Under the pieces are notes generated by a model. It did no database searches. It saw only the letters and a program-made list of their open reading frames with translations, and had not been told where the DNA came from. Below are positions 25,823 through 35,407 of a stretch of DNA of 64,000 bases, one piece after another; position 1 is the first letter of the stretch, and every line of letters starts with the position of its first letter. The DNA is taken from contig DKFS01000069.1 of NCBI GenBank assembly GCA_002452855.1, positions 26,883 through 90,882 on the forward strand. The letters run 5' to 3'. The stretch comes from Sulfurospirillum sp. UBA6790 (GTDB lineage Bacteria; Campylobacterota; Campylobacteria; Campylobacterales; Sulfurospirillaceae). Both the position numbers and the translations under genes were made by a program.

Positions 25823-28800
25823 TCAATCCACTTTTTTCTGCACCATATAGTAAATCACAGGGATAATGAGAAGCGTCAAAATCGCCGAACTGACCACGCC
25901 ACCAATCATCGGAGCGGCGATGCGTTGCATCACTTCACTTCCTACACCGTTTAGGTACATTATGGGTAAAAGTCCACCAAGGATGGCAAAGACGGTCATG
26001 AGTTTGGGGCGCACGCGCATCACCGCGCCTTCAAAAATGGCATGTTTAATGTTTTCACGTGTCTTTATTTTGACATGTTCTATGGCTTCTTCCAGATAAA
26101 TAATCATGACTATCGCCGTTTCCACCGCGACACCAATCAATGCCAAAAATCCCACCACAACGGCGATAGAAAGATTGAAGTTTAAGTAATTGATATACAA
26201 TACCCCACCGACTGCTGCAAACGGTAAAGTCAAAAAGACGATAACCGCATTTTTGATTTTTCCAAGCCCTAGGAAGATGAGCACAAAGGTAATGACAAGC
26301 GTAATCGGCACGATGTAAGAAAGCCTCTCCATCGCACTTTCTAGGTATTCACTCTCACCTGCCCATTCAAAATAATAGCCCGTGGGCAATTGAAGCGATT
26401 TCAACAACTCATTGGCTTCTGCTTTATAGGTACGTGAGCTGTATCCTTCTTTGAGCGTGATGTAGATAAATGTCACTTTTTTGCCCATCTCAGACTTTAA
26501 CACGCTCGAACTGACATCGTAACTCAGTGTTGCGACGTTTTTCAACGGTTGAAATCCATAGGCCGTTTTAATCGGAAGCTCACTGATAACACTTAAATCT
26601 TTGCGGTCTTCTCGCTCCAGACGTAATGAAATCGGATAGCGTTCAATTCCATCAAAATAGGTACTCACTTTTGCTCCACCCATCGCGCTGTCGATAAACT
26701 GCAACACCTCATCTTTACTGAGCCCATACTCAGCGAGTTTGGTTTGATCGAGGTTGATATTGAGAAAATAACCCGCGTTGGATTTGTCGGCAAAGACACT
26801 TTTGGTCGCGCCAAAACCTTGCAAAATTTGCTCAATTTTCTTCGCATTTTCTTCGAGTTTTTGAGTGTTGTCGCCATATAATTTAATACCCACAGGCGTT
26901 CGAATACCCGTGAGTAGCATATCGATGCGCCCACGAATAGGGTATGTCCATGAGTTCACCAACCCCATCACTTGAAGCTTTTCGTCCATTTCGTTTAAAA
27001 GTTTGTCATACGTCATACCTTCTCGCCACTGCTCTTGTGGCTTAAACTGGATGATGGTTTCTATCATCGAAAGCGGTGCGGGGTCGGTGGCACTGTCTGC
27101 GCGCCCTGCTTTAGCAAAAGAACTTTCAACCTCAGGAAAACTTTTAATCACTTCGTTTGTTTTTTGCGCATACGCTTTTGCCATATCAATGCCGATACCA
27201 TAGGGCGTGACGGGCATGTACATAAACGTTTGTTCATTAAGCGGTGGCATAAACTCCCAACGCTGATGCTCAAACACATACCCACCATAGCCCATCATCA
27301 CGACAAAGAGTGTTAAAGCGACATAGCGAAATTTAATAAACAGTGCCAAAAGGGGCTGATAGAGCCAGATAAAAAAGCGATTGAGCGGATTTTTATGCTC
27401 GCTCATAATACCGCCTTTGATGAAAAAGAGCATCAATATGGGCACAAGCGTGATGGAGAGCACCGCGCCGATGAGCATCGCAAACGTTTTGGTGAATGCC
27501 AAAGGTTTAAAAAGCGCTCCTTCTTGTCCACTGAGTGCGAAAATCGGTAAGAAACTCACCACGATTAAGATAAGCGCAAAAAAGATAGGACGCCCCACTT
27601 GTTTGGACGAAGCGATGATGATTTCATTGCGTTTAGCAGGGGTGAGGTGCTCTTCGTGCAGAAGTTTTTTATGCACGTTTTCAATCATCACGATACACGC
27701 ATCGACCATCGCACCAATGGCTATCGCAATGCCGCCCAAACTCATAATGTTGGACTCTAAGCCAAAGAGTTTCATACACAAAAACGTGAGCGCAATGGTG
27801 AGCGGTAAAACGATGATGACGATGAGCGCACTTCTAAAATGAAGTAAAAAGAGCATGACCACCGCCAACACCACGATGCTCTCTTCCAAAAGCGTGTGTT
27901 CCAAATTGCCAATGGCTTTAGTAATAAGCTCACTTCTATCGTATGTCGTGACCACTTCCACATCGTTTACATGTAAAGAAGCCAGTTTCTCTTTGACCGC
28001 TTGAATGACCTTGTAAGCGTTTTCTTTGTAACGCACAACTACCACGCCGCCCACGACTTCGCCCTCACCGTTGAGTTCAGCCAAACCGTTGCGATAGCTT
28101 GGCACAATGCGCACATCGCCGATGTCTTTTAGCGTGAGCGGAATGCCATTTGTCGTTTGGATAGCAATAGCGCCGATTTCCTCTAAAGAGCTCACAAATC
28201 CTTTGGCTTGGATGATGTTTTCATACCCATTTTCCAAAAGCACGCGTCCCCCCAAATCACGGTTATTGGATGAAAGCGCTTTACTTATTTGCGCAACACT
28301 AAGGTTGTACTTTACCAATGCGTCTTTGTGTAGCGTGATTTCGTAGTTTTTAACGTAACCACCCACACTCGCCACTTCACTCACACCATCCACACCTAAA
28401 AGCGCATAACGGTAGAGGTAGTCTTGGATGCTTCTAAGCTCTTCTAAACTCTTTGTTTTCGATTTGAGCGCATACTCAAACACCCAACCAATGCCTGTTG
28501 CATCAGGGCCTAGTTTGATGGATGAGCCTGAGGGAACATTTTTTGACACAGAAGCGATGACTTCGCTCACCCTATCTCGTGCCCAGTACATGTCAGTATC
28601 GTCGTTGAAAATGATATAGACAATGGCATTTTCATACGAACTAAACGCCCGTACCGTTTTGGCTTTTGCCACGGAGAGCAGTGAGTTCGACAACTCATAA
28701 ATGATCTGGTCTTCAATGATTTTAGGTGATTGACCAGGGTATTTGACATTGACGATGACTTGCGGTGGTGTTAGGTCTGGCAACGCATCCAAGGGGGTGT

Positions 28801-28897
28801 TTTTAATTGCCCAAAAAGAGACCAATGATGCGATGACAATACTCAAGATGACAAGAAATTTATTCTTTACACTGGCATTGATAATGGCGTCTATCAT
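25823..28897 (-). CDS. cusA: CusA-like heavy-metal efflux RND transporter
   Basis: A full-length 1024-residue RND pump with twelve spans and two large periplasmic loops. The fourth-span signature GAMVDACIVMIENVHK matches the HME4 group, which exports monovalent Cu(I) and Ag(I) rather than divalent metals. A periplasmic methionine- and aromatic-rich region (WEFMPPLNEQTFMYMPVTP) fits a copper path. It overlaps the adaptor gene by 4 bp and is the last gene of the operon with adaptor, TolC-like duct and a small periplasmic protein. It contains one TTACATGTAA copy (27967). Confidence 0.94.
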   Translation of the reverse strand: MIDAIINASVKNKFLVILSIVIASLVSFWAIKNTPLDALPDLTPPQVIVNVKYPGQSPKIIEDQIIYELSNSLLSVAKAKTVRAFSSYENAIVYIIFNDDTDMYWARDRVSEVIASVSKNVPSGSSIKLGPDATGIGWVFEYALKSKTKSLEELRSIQDYLYRYALLGVDGVSEVASVGGYVKNYEITLHKDALVKYNLSVAQISKALSSNNRDLGGRVLLENGYENIIQAKGFVSSLEEIGAIAIQTTNGIPLTLKDIGDVRIVPSYRNGLAELNGEGEVVGGVVVVRYKENAYKVIQAVKEKLASLHVNDVEVVTTYDRSELITKAIGNLEHTLLEESIVVLAVVMLFLLHFRSALIVIIVLPLTIALTFLCMKLFGLESNIMSLGGIAIAIGAMVDACIVMIENVHKKLLHEEHLTPAKRNEIIIASSKQVGRPIFFALILIVVSFLPIFALSGQEGALFKPLAFTKTFAMLIGAVLSITLVPILMLFFIKGGIMSEHKNPLNRFFIWLYQPLLALFIKFRYVALTLFVVMMGYGGYVFEHQRWEFMPPLNEQTFMYMPVTPYGIGIDMAKAYAQKTNEVIKSFPEVESSFAKAGRADSATDPAPLSMIETIIQFKPQEQWREGMTYDKLLNEMDEKLQVMGLVNSWTYPIRGRIDMLLTGIRTPVGIKLYGDNTQKLEENAKKIEQILQGFGATKSVFADKSNAGYFLNINLDQTKLAEYGLSKDEVLQFIDSAMGGAKVSTYFDGIERYPISLRLEREDRKDLSVISELPIKTAYGFQPLKNVATLSYDVSSSVLKSEMGKKVTFIYITLKEGYSSRTYKAEANELLKSLQLPTGYYFEWAGESEYLESAMERLSYIVPITLVITFVLIFLGLGKIKNAVIVFLTLPFAAVGGVLYINYLNFNLSIAVVVGFLALIGVAVETAIVMIIYLEEAIEHVKIKTRENIKHAIFEGAVMRVRPKLMTVFAILGGLLPIMYLNGVGSEVMQRIAAPMIGGVVSSAILTLLIIPVIYYMVQKKVD

Positions 28898-29877
28898 TGG
28901 AGTGCTCCATTGATTTGTGCGTCACTATCAAACATGAACAACGCACTCGCAACCACTTCGTCACCCTCTTTTAAACCACTCTCTATCTCAAAGGTATCGT
29001 TCGATAATCGCTTTGCAATTACCTCTTTTTGCTCGTACTCACCTTCAAATTCGCCTTTAGCAAAGACAAAATGTTGGCTTCCTTTGGTCAGCACCGCACT
29101 TTTTGGAAGACTTAAGTACTCTTTTTTCATTCCGCTAAAACGTACTCTCGCAAACGCGTTAATCGGCAACTCCAAAGAGGCATTATCGACCAAGAGCCTT
29201 ACTTCAACGCTTTTGGTTTTGGCATCGACACTTGGGTAAATATAATCGACTTTAGCCTTATAAGGCTTGTTGGTGATGTCGAAAAAAAGCTCGGCAGTTT
29301 TTGTGTTTTTTACAAATGCGACATCTTTTTCATACACACTGACCATCATCCACAAATTGCTATAATCGCTCAGTTCATAGAGCCTGCTTCCTTTAGGGGC
29401 AAATGAGCCTTGGTTGATTTTCTTTTGGGTGATGTAACCACTATAAGGCGCATACGTTGTGATTTGCTCAGGCGTGTTTTTATCGGTGATGATTTTATGA
29501 ATGACCCCTTCATCAACACCCAAGAGTTTGAGTTTTTGCGCAATGCTGTCAATCATCCCTTTGTTATTGATACGAAGGGCTCCGAGTAACTCTTGCTCAG
29601 CGGTATAAACCTCAGGAGAATACGCGCGAAACAACGGCTCGCCTTTTTTAACATACGTAAGCATCTTGTTGGCATAGATGTCCCCTACAAAGGCATCGTA
29701 ACGAAGCACCACATCACGCGTCGTCTCTTCGTTAGGCTTGGTGTAGCCGTAAAAATCTTTGTATTCACTGTCCATCACTTTGGTGACTTTGATGGTTTTG
29801 ACATTGAAAAGCTGTTTAGCACTAAGCGGCGAGAGACTGAGCATCACCACGCATAAAGATAAAAAAAGTCGTTTCAT
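28894..29877 (-). CDS. cusB: CusB-like RND periplasmic adaptor
   Basis: A 327-residue membrane-fusion protein. The ATG at 29877 follows AGGAGAG and overlaps the TolC-gene stop (TAATG); the longer upstream frame lies inside that gene. A signal peptide (LFLSLCVVMLSLSPLSA) precedes a barrel-sandwich domain (YANKMLTYVKKGEPLFRAYS and TYAPYSGYITQKKINQGSF) and a beta-barrel with YPSVDAKTKSVEVRLLVDN. It lacks the long N-terminal metal-binding extension of E. coli CusB. It connects CusA to the outer-membrane duct. Confidence 0.9.
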   Translation of the reverse strand: MKRLFLSLCVVMLSLSPLSAKQLFNVKTIKVTKVMDSEYKDFYGYTKPNEETTRDVVLRYDAFVGDIYANKMLTYVKKGEPLFRAYSPEVYTAEQELLGALRINNKGMIDSIAQKLKLLGVDEGVIHKIITDKNTPEQITTYAPYSGYITQKKINQGSFAPKGSRLYELSDYSNLWMMVSVYEKDVAFVKNTKTAELFFDITNKPYKAKVDYIYPSVDAKTKSVEVRLLVDNASLELPINAFARVRFSGMKKEYLSLPKSAVLTKGSQHFVFAKGEFEGEYEQKEVIAKRLSNDTFEIESGLKEGDEVVASALFMFDSDAQINGALQ

Positions 29878-31064
29878 TACAGCTCTCCTAATAGATAATT
29901 GATTTTTAAACATGAAAGGTCATACCCCAGCGTTAAAGCATTGATTTTGAGTTCGGTGTCAAGTGAGGTGGTAAGATTGCTCAGCAATTTGACAAGCGCA
30001 TCGTTTTGACTAAACGCTGTAGAGAGAATGTTGTCATAAATGCGTCGGTTCTCTTCTAAAATCGCTTGATTGAGTCCGATTTTTTCTTGCTGAAGCTCTT
30101 TGTTCAAGAGTTCATCTTGCAAGTCAAAAACGAGCTTGTTTTGCAATGCATTTTCGCTCTGCTCGGAAGCATTTTGTGTGAGTTCTGCTTTACGAATCGA
30201 GAGGTTTTCACGTCCGTAAATGGGCAAAGGAATCGAAAAAGAGAGATACCACATATCGTCCCTACTCTCACGGTGGTTGTACCCAAGAGCCACTGTCACG
30301 TCAGGAATTTTTTGCTCTTTTTCATAATGAAGATTGTTCAACTCTTTTTGCGTTTGTACTCTTTGAAGCAAGAGTTTTGGGTTGTGCTCTTTAAGGGTTG
30401 CTTCTTCATTACTTTTCGTATAAGGCATCAATGCCAAATCAAGCTTTGCATCATCGCTTACGGAAGTGTTTATGATGCTCTCAAGTTTGTGCAACACCGA
30501 GCCTTTTTCACGTACCAAACTTTTTTGCGAAATGGCAATGTTTTTCTCCAAAATGGTGTTCGAGAGCGTTTGGTTGTAGTGCGCATTTACGGTACTGTTA
30601 TACGCTAAGTGCGCTGCTTTTAAATCGGTCAATAATTTTTCATAATGCGCTAGGGTTTTCATATCAGCGTCAATACGTCCTAAGGTGTACTGCAAACTCA
30701 TAACGCTGTTTGTGATATCGAGCTTTTTATCTTTAATCTCTAAACTTTTGACCGCAACATTTTGCTGTGCGATGGCAGCTTTGATGTCAAGCTTTGCGCC
30801 TACGGGAATTTTTTGGGAAAGCTCTAAGAATTCATTTTGGGTTCCTGTGTCACGCTTAAGAGGCTTATCAAAGAAAATGTCTTTTGCACCAATGCCAAGC
30901 CTTGGATTTTCCCATACTTTACTTAGATCAACCTCTTGCATCAGAGCCTCTTTTTGTTCTTCAAGCACTTTCAAATCATAGTTATTTTTCAGAGCAAGCT
31001 CACTGAGTGAACTCGCTCCTAGAGCGTAACTAGTAATGGCTACGCCTAGAATGAGCGATTTCAT
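29877..31064 (-). CDS. CusC-like TolC-family outer membrane protein
   Basis: A 395-residue TolC-type protein with a signal peptide (ILGVAITSYALGASS) and long helical regions; the characteristic LSELALKNNYDLKVLEEQKE starts the mature chain. It provides the outer-membrane channel for the Cu/Ag pump. Start chosen at 31064, six bases after AAGGA; an ATG at 31067 and a TTG at 31070 precede it. The stop overlaps the start of the adaptor gene. Confidence 0.9.
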   Translation of the reverse strand: MKSLILGVAITSYALGASSLSELALKNNYDLKVLEEQKEALMQEVDLSKVWENPRLGIGAKDIFFDKPLKRDTGTQNEFLELSQKIPVGAKLDIKAAIAQQNVAVKSLEIKDKKLDITNSVMSLQYTLGRIDADMKTLAHYEKLLTDLKAAHLAYNSTVNAHYNQTLSNTILEKNIAISQKSLVREKGSVLHKLESIINTSVSDDAKLDLALMPYTKSNEEATLKEHNPKLLLQRVQTQKELNNLHYEKEQKIPDVTVALGYNHRESRDDMWYLSFSIPLPIYGRENLSIRKAELTQNASEQSENALQNKLVFDLQDELLNKELQQEKIGLNQAILEENRRIYDNILSTAFSQNDALVKLLSNLTTSLDTELKINALTLGYDLSCLKINYLLGEL

Positions 31065-31073
31065 CATCAATCC

Positions 31074-31457
31074 TTAGATATTAACGCTGGATTTTAAGCG
31101 TTGTTTTTTGCCGTCTTTGGTCTCAACAACGATGCTGATTTGCCATGTGCCGTGCATTGAAAAGGTTGCATGCGCCATGTACGAGTCACCCATGTTCATC
31201 ACATCGGCATCAGATTCCATCGCAGGCATGCCTGGCATCTCTGGCATAAACACTTTCATGCTCACTTTGGCATCTTTCACAACTTTCCCGTTCTCTTTCA
31301 CGGTAATCGTAAACATGTTCATACCTGTTGTTAAAGGCTTCGCACTTACATACTCAACCTCTAAATTTCCCGCCATACCTTTTTTGCTGATACCCTCAGC
31401 ATAGGCACTACTAAGTCCTAGTAACACTGCAAAAATCGCTACGAAAAGCTTTTTCAT
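31074..31457 (-). CDS. Periplasmic FixH/YtkA-like protein of the cus operon
   Basis: A 127-residue exported protein with a signal peptide (LFVAIFAVLLGLSSAYA) and an Ig-like YtkA/FixH-type beta domain: NMFTITVKENGKVVKDAKVS and the Met-rich loop MPEMPGMPAME. Repeated methionines in this loop suggest Cu(I) binding. It is the first gene of the cus operon, 9 bp before the TolC-like gene, and is probably a periplasmic copper-handling protein. Confidence 0.85.
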   Translation of the reverse strand: MKKLFVAIFAVLLGLSSAYAEGISKKGMAGNLEVEYVSAKPLTTGMNMFTITVKENGKVVKDAKVSMKVFMPEMPGMPAMESDADVMNMGDSYMAHATFSMHGTWQISIVVETKDGKKQRLKSSVNI

Positions 31458-31650
31458 TCTGACTCCTTGTAAAGTTATGAGGGAAGTATAAGAGGTGTGT
31501 GTGTAGTTTTTGTGGAATGAGTTTCACATAACACATTTAGGGAACTTATAAATCAAAATAATTTTGTTTTTTTATCCTTCTATAGGCGTAATGAAATAGA
31601 ATTATGAGGAATTATGAGTATTATTAAAATATTAATAAAAATACATGACC

Positions 31651-31672
31651 TATAGGGATTTGATACCCTATA
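31651..31672. promoter_or_regulatory. Inverted repeat at the promoter of the hemerythrin-GGDEF gene
   Basis: TATAGGG (31651-31657), eight bases, CCCTATA (31666-31672). TATAAA-like -10 sequences follow directly. It lies ~47 bp before the ATG of the HTH-hemerythrin-PAS-GGDEF gene and may be its own HTH operator. The rest of the 31458-31718 gap shows only AT-rich sequence. Confidence 0.45.
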
Positions 31673-31718
31673 TAAATTATTATAAACTGGACATAAAAAT
31701 GGCTTTGGTACTGACTCA

Positions 31719-33476
31719 ATGAAACAAACAGGCAAGAAAGAGATTGATAACTTTCACACTATCATTCGTAGCAACATTAAAAAAATTCGCACTCAAAAAA
31801 AAGAAACTCAACTGAATATCGGATTAGCCCTTGGTCACGCTTCAGCTTCTTTTTATGCTAAAGCAGAAATTGGACTTGAAAACAAAAAATTTAGTATTGA
31901 CCATTTGTACAAAATTGCACAAGTGCTTGATGTTGATATCTGTGAATTATTTCAAGGGATTACCACAAAACATAGTGAAAAAAGAACAACATGGGATTTG
32001 CAAATCAATGAAATTGATATTATTCCTTGGGATAGCAATTTTAATATTGGTATCTTGGAAATTGATCAACAACATTATGAACTTGTTAGCATCATCAATC
32101 AGTTAGGAACACATTTTGTTTTAAATGCCAAGATAGACATTTTGACAATTTTTGATAAATTAATTGCTTATACACAATATCATTTTTATACAGAAGAGAA
32201 AATATGGTCTTCCTATTTTCCAAATACAACATATGAGATAACACATAAAAAAAAACATAGAGATTTTGTACAAACATTAAAATCTCTTATTAAATCAAAA
32301 CAATCTACCAGTATTGAACAAATTACTGAAAATACGTTAAATTTTCTTATTCCTTGGCTTTTAGAGCATACATTAGAATCTGACCGATATCTAGCATATA
32401 TCGTTTTTGCGATTCAAGAAGGGAAAAATTATTCTGAAGCGAAAGAAATAGCAAAAAAAAGAATGTACAGTATGACTGACATTATCAAAGGAATTTATAA
32501 AATTCTCTCAAAAAATTCGTTACAGTTAATGCATCAAGCTACACTTCAACAAAAAACAAAACATCAACTTTATATTCAAGAAAAATTTTTAAAAACACTG
32601 ATTCGGACGATTCCTGATCCAATATGGGTGAAAGATATTAATGGAATGTATATTACATGTAATTCTCGCTTCGAGCAACTTTATGGTGAAGTTGAAAAAA
32701 ATATTATTGGGAAAAATGATTATGATTTTGTTCAAAAAGATGTAGCCGATCTCTTTCGCGAACAGGATAAAAATACGGCTTTAACAAAAGAACCTCTAAC
32801 GCTTGAAGAATGGAGTATGTTTGCTGATGGGCATAAAGAATTTTTAGAAATTACAAAAGCACCCTTACTGGATGATGACAACAATCTGATAGGTATTTTG
32901 GGGGTTGCACGCAATATAACGCACTATAAACTAGCGGAAGAAGAGCTTCAAAAAGCTGCTTATTATGACCAAGTTACGAACTTGCCTAATCGATTGTTTT
33001 TATATGAAAAACTTCAACAAATCATCATACACAAGAAACAACCACCTTTTCATATAGCAATTATTTATATTGACCTTGATGGGTTCAAAGAGATTAATGA
33101 CCAATATGGTCATAAAATAGGCGATCAATTGCTTATTGCCTTTTCGCAACGACTCAAAAGACTCTTAAAAGAAGAAGACACATTTGCTAGACTTGGAGGT
33201 GATGAATTTGTCATTATCTTACAAAATATCCACACTATTTCGGATATAAAAGCTATTTTAGCAAGATTTTTACATGTCACATCCAACCCTTTTTTAATTA
33301 ATCAATTTCATTTAACTATTTCAGCCAGTTGGGGTGTTACACTTTATCCACAAGACAAAAAGGTACTCACGTGTGAACAATTACTTAATCAGAGTGACCA
33401 AGCAATGTATTATGCAAAACGACAAGGAAAAAACCAATACCAATTCTTTACAAATGATATGCCACATCATATCTAA
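31719..33476 (+). CDS. HTH-hemerythrin-PAS-GGDEF multidomain sensor
   Basis: The 585-residue protein combines an XRE-type helix-turn-helix (~14-76), a complete bacteriohemerythrin domain (~100-230), a PAS domain (~290-405) and a GGDEF domain (~415-580). The di-iron ligands are all present with canonical spacing: H119, H155, E159, H176, H180, H217 and D222. The active-site GGDEF is at 493-497; the RxxD inhibitory site is altered to KEED. It should bind oxygen or a redox ligand and make cyclic di-GMP, and may also bind DNA. The gene is AT-rich. No strong ribosome site is seen before the ATG. Confidence 0.9.
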   Translation: MKQTGKKEIDNFHTIIRSNIKKIRTQKKETQLNIGLALGHASASFYAKAEIGLENKKFSIDHLYKIAQVLDVDICELFQGITTKHSEKRTTWDLQINEIDIIPWDSNFNIGILEIDQQHYELVSIINQLGTHFVLNAKIDILTIFDKLIAYTQYHFYTEEKIWSSYFPNTTYEITHKKKHRDFVQTLKSLIKSKQSTSIEQITENTLNFLIPWLLEHTLESDRYLAYIVFAIQEGKNYSEAKEIAKKRMYSMTDIIKGIYKILSKNSLQLMHQATLQQKTKHQLYIQEKFLKTLIRTIPDPIWVKDINGMYITCNSRFEQLYGEVEKNIIGKNDYDFVQKDVADLFREQDKNTALTKEPLTLEEWSMFADGHKEFLEITKAPLLDDDNNLIGILGVARNITHYKLAEEELQKAAYYDQVTNLPNRLFLYEKLQQIIIHKKQPPFHIAIIYIDLDGFKEINDQYGHKIGDQLLIAFSQRLKRLLKEEDTFARLGGDEFVIILQNIHTISDIKAILARFLHVTSNPFLINQFHLTISASWGVTLYPQDKKVLTCEQLLNQSDQAMYYAKRQGKNQYQFFTNDMPHHI

Positions 33477-33565
33477 TATATCCAATTGCATTATCAAAAC
33501 CGTAGTCTTCCTTTCTTCTGAGTTCAAACAAAATACATCTATGAATGTACCTCTTATATTTCTTG

Positions 33566-33571
33566 TATAAT
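33566..33571 (+). promoter_or_regulatory. -10 box placing transcription start at the response-regulator ATG
   Basis: TATAAT lies 7 bp before the ATG at 33579, with no Shine-Dalgarno site between. A transcript from here would begin at or next to the start codon (leaderless). No clear -35 box. Confidence 0.4.
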
Positions 33572-33578
33572 GCCTTTT

Positions 33579-34241
33579 ATGAAAATCCTACTTTTAGAAG
33601 ATGACCCAATACTTAGCGAAATCATTGAAGAGTTTTTAATCGAACATGATTTACATGTAAAACTCTTTTACGATGGTAAAGATGCGCTTGAGGCTGTTTT
33701 TTCGGAACAGTTTGATTTGCTGCTTCTTGACATCAATGTTCCAAGTCTCAATGGCTTTGAGCTTTTGAGTGAAATCAAAAATGCGCGCATTACCACGCCG
33801 ACCATTTTTATCAGCTCGCTCGACCAGATTAGCGATGTGAAAAAAGGCTTTGCTTTGGGTGCGGAAGATTACCTCAAAAAACCGTTTGATTTGGAAGAGC
33901 TTTTGGTACGCATTGAACGTACGAAGAAATTGCATAACATTGACATGGATGAGCGCATCACACTTGCCGATAAACTCTATTTTGACCCGAGCACTTTGGA
34001 GATTCACTCCCCCAAGACTTCTTACAAACTTCGCAAAAAAGAGGCACAGTTGTTGGAGTATTTTTTAAAACACAAAAATCGCGTGCTCAGTTTTGAAGAG
34101 ATTATCGAAGAGGTGTGGCGTTTTGAGGAGATTCCTACGCACGCAACCGTTCGCACCTACATTAAAAACCTGCGCAGTTACGGACTTGAAACATTCATTG
34201 AAAACACCAAAGGAGTGGGCTATGTCTTTAAGCCACTATGA
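33579..34241 (+). CDS. OmpR-family response regulator
   Basis: A 220-residue response regulator: receiver domain (MKILLLEDDPILSEIIEE; phosphorylated Asp in LLLLDINVP; switch Ser/Thr in TIFISS; Lys in YLKKPFD) and a C-terminal winged helix (~125-220, TYKLRKKEAQLLEYF, THATVRTYIKNLRSYG). The ATG at 33579 is preferred to one three codons upstream. Its 3' end overlaps the kinase gene by 20 bp. Target genes unknown. Confidence 0.92.
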   Translation: MKILLLEDDPILSEIIEEFLIEHDLHVKLFYDGKDALEAVFSEQFDLLLLDINVPSLNGFELLSEIKNARITTPTIFISSLDQISDVKKGFALGAEDYLKKPFDLEELLVRIERTKKLHNIDMDERITLADKLYFDPSTLEIHSPKTSYKLRKKEAQLLEYFLKHKNRVLSFEEIIEEVWRFEEIPTHATVRTYIKNLRSYGLETFIENTKGVGYVFKPL

Positions 34242-35397
34242 AAAACGCTCCCTTGTTCGTTTTTTACTGATTTATCTAATTTCGATTTATACGTTTATTT
34301 TGATTCTTGCGGGTATGTTTTATACAATTGAGAAGAAAAACATGTATGAAACACACTCGCTTAAAATGAATACCATCGCCTCTTCCATTTCACATAAAAT
34401 CATTACGGCACACATGATGGACGATGAAAGGTTGGTTCATTGCTTGCATCAAGGCTTTATCGAGCAGTGTTTTGGCGTTGAGAAAGGATTTGAAGTAGCA
34501 CTTTTTGGCATCGACCACACACCGTTACATGTAACGTTTAACGACATCCCTGATTTTACGAAAAAATTCTATCTCAAAGACAACAGCTTTTTTTATGTCG
34601 ATGACAGCGCCCAACTGCATCTTGGCGTGCAGTACATCGTCATCAAGGAAAAACACATTTCGCACCTTTTGAACGCGATTTTGTATGAAATCATTCTCTA
34701 TCTTTTACTCAGCCTCGCTTTTGCAACACTCCTTGGTTACGTGCTTGCCAAGCTCTTTTTAAAACCCATCCAAGCGGAAATCGAAACGCTCGATACGTTT
34801 ATCAAAGACTCCACGCATGAGCTCAATACACCCATCACAGCAATCTTAATGAGCATTAGCACGCTTAAAAACGTGGAAGAAAAAAAACGCAAACGCATTG
34901 AACTCAGCGCCAAGCGCATCGCAACCTTGTATGGGAACCTAAGCTATATGCTTTTACACGACAAACAACATGAAGAAAAAAGCGATGTCGATGTGAAAAA
35001 ACTCATCGAGGAACGGGTCGAATATTTTGCCGATTTAATGCTAAGCAAACGCATTAATTTAACGCTCAATCTAGAAGAAAAATTTTTACATGTAAATCAA
35101 GAAAGCCTCGTCAAACTCATCGACAACTTGCTTTCCAACGCCATCAAATACAACCGTTTGGACGGAAGTATCGACGTGAGCCTGACGCCAGAAAAACTCA
35201 GCGTCAAAGACACTGGCATTGGCATCGAAAGTTCAAAATTAGGCGACATCACCAAGCGCTACAAACGCGCCAACTCTGATAAAGGAGGCTTTGGCATCGG
35301 CTTGGACATCGTAAACACCATCTGCAAAGACAATGGCTTTACATTGGTGATTGACTCTACTGAGGGTGAAGGCTCCACATTTAGTATCTATTTTTAA
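34222..35397 (+). CDS. Sensor histidine kinase
   Basis: A 391-residue kinase starting at the ATG at 34222, which follows AAAGGAG and lies inside the response-regulator gene. It has an N-terminal span (~12-34), a ~110-residue periplasmic sensor, a second span (~153-178), the H-box DSTHELNTPITAILMSI and ATPase motifs LVKLIDNLLSNAIKYN, VKDTGIGIESSKLGD and GGFGIGLDIV. It phosphorylates the coupled OmpR-type regulator. Signal unknown; the periplasmic domain has no named family by eye. Confidence 0.92.
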   Translation: MSLSHYEKRSLVRFLLIYLISIYTFILILAGMFYTIEKKNMYETHSLKMNTIASSISHKIITAHMMDDERLVHCLHQGFIEQCFGVEKGFEVALFGIDHTPLHVTFNDIPDFTKKFYLKDNSFFYVDDSAQLHLGVQYIVIKEKHISHLLNAILYEIILYLLLSLAFATLLGYVLAKLFLKPIQAEIETLDTFIKDSTHELNTPITAILMSISTLKNVEEKKRKRIELSAKRIATLYGNLSYMLLHDKQHEEKSDVDVKKLIEERVEYFADLMLSKRINLTLNLEEKFLHVNQESLVKLIDNLLSNAIKYNRLDGSIDVSLTPEKLSVKDTGIGIESSKLGDITKRYKRANSDKGGFGIGLDIVNTICKDNGFTLVIDSTEGEGSTFSIYF

Positions 35398-35407
35398 AAG
35401 GAAAATC

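Noticed and set aside
31699..31722. Seven-codon upstream frame overlapping the start of the hemerythrin-GGDEF gene
   Set aside because: The ATGA overlap is suggestive, but there is no ribosome site for the short frame and it could be chance.
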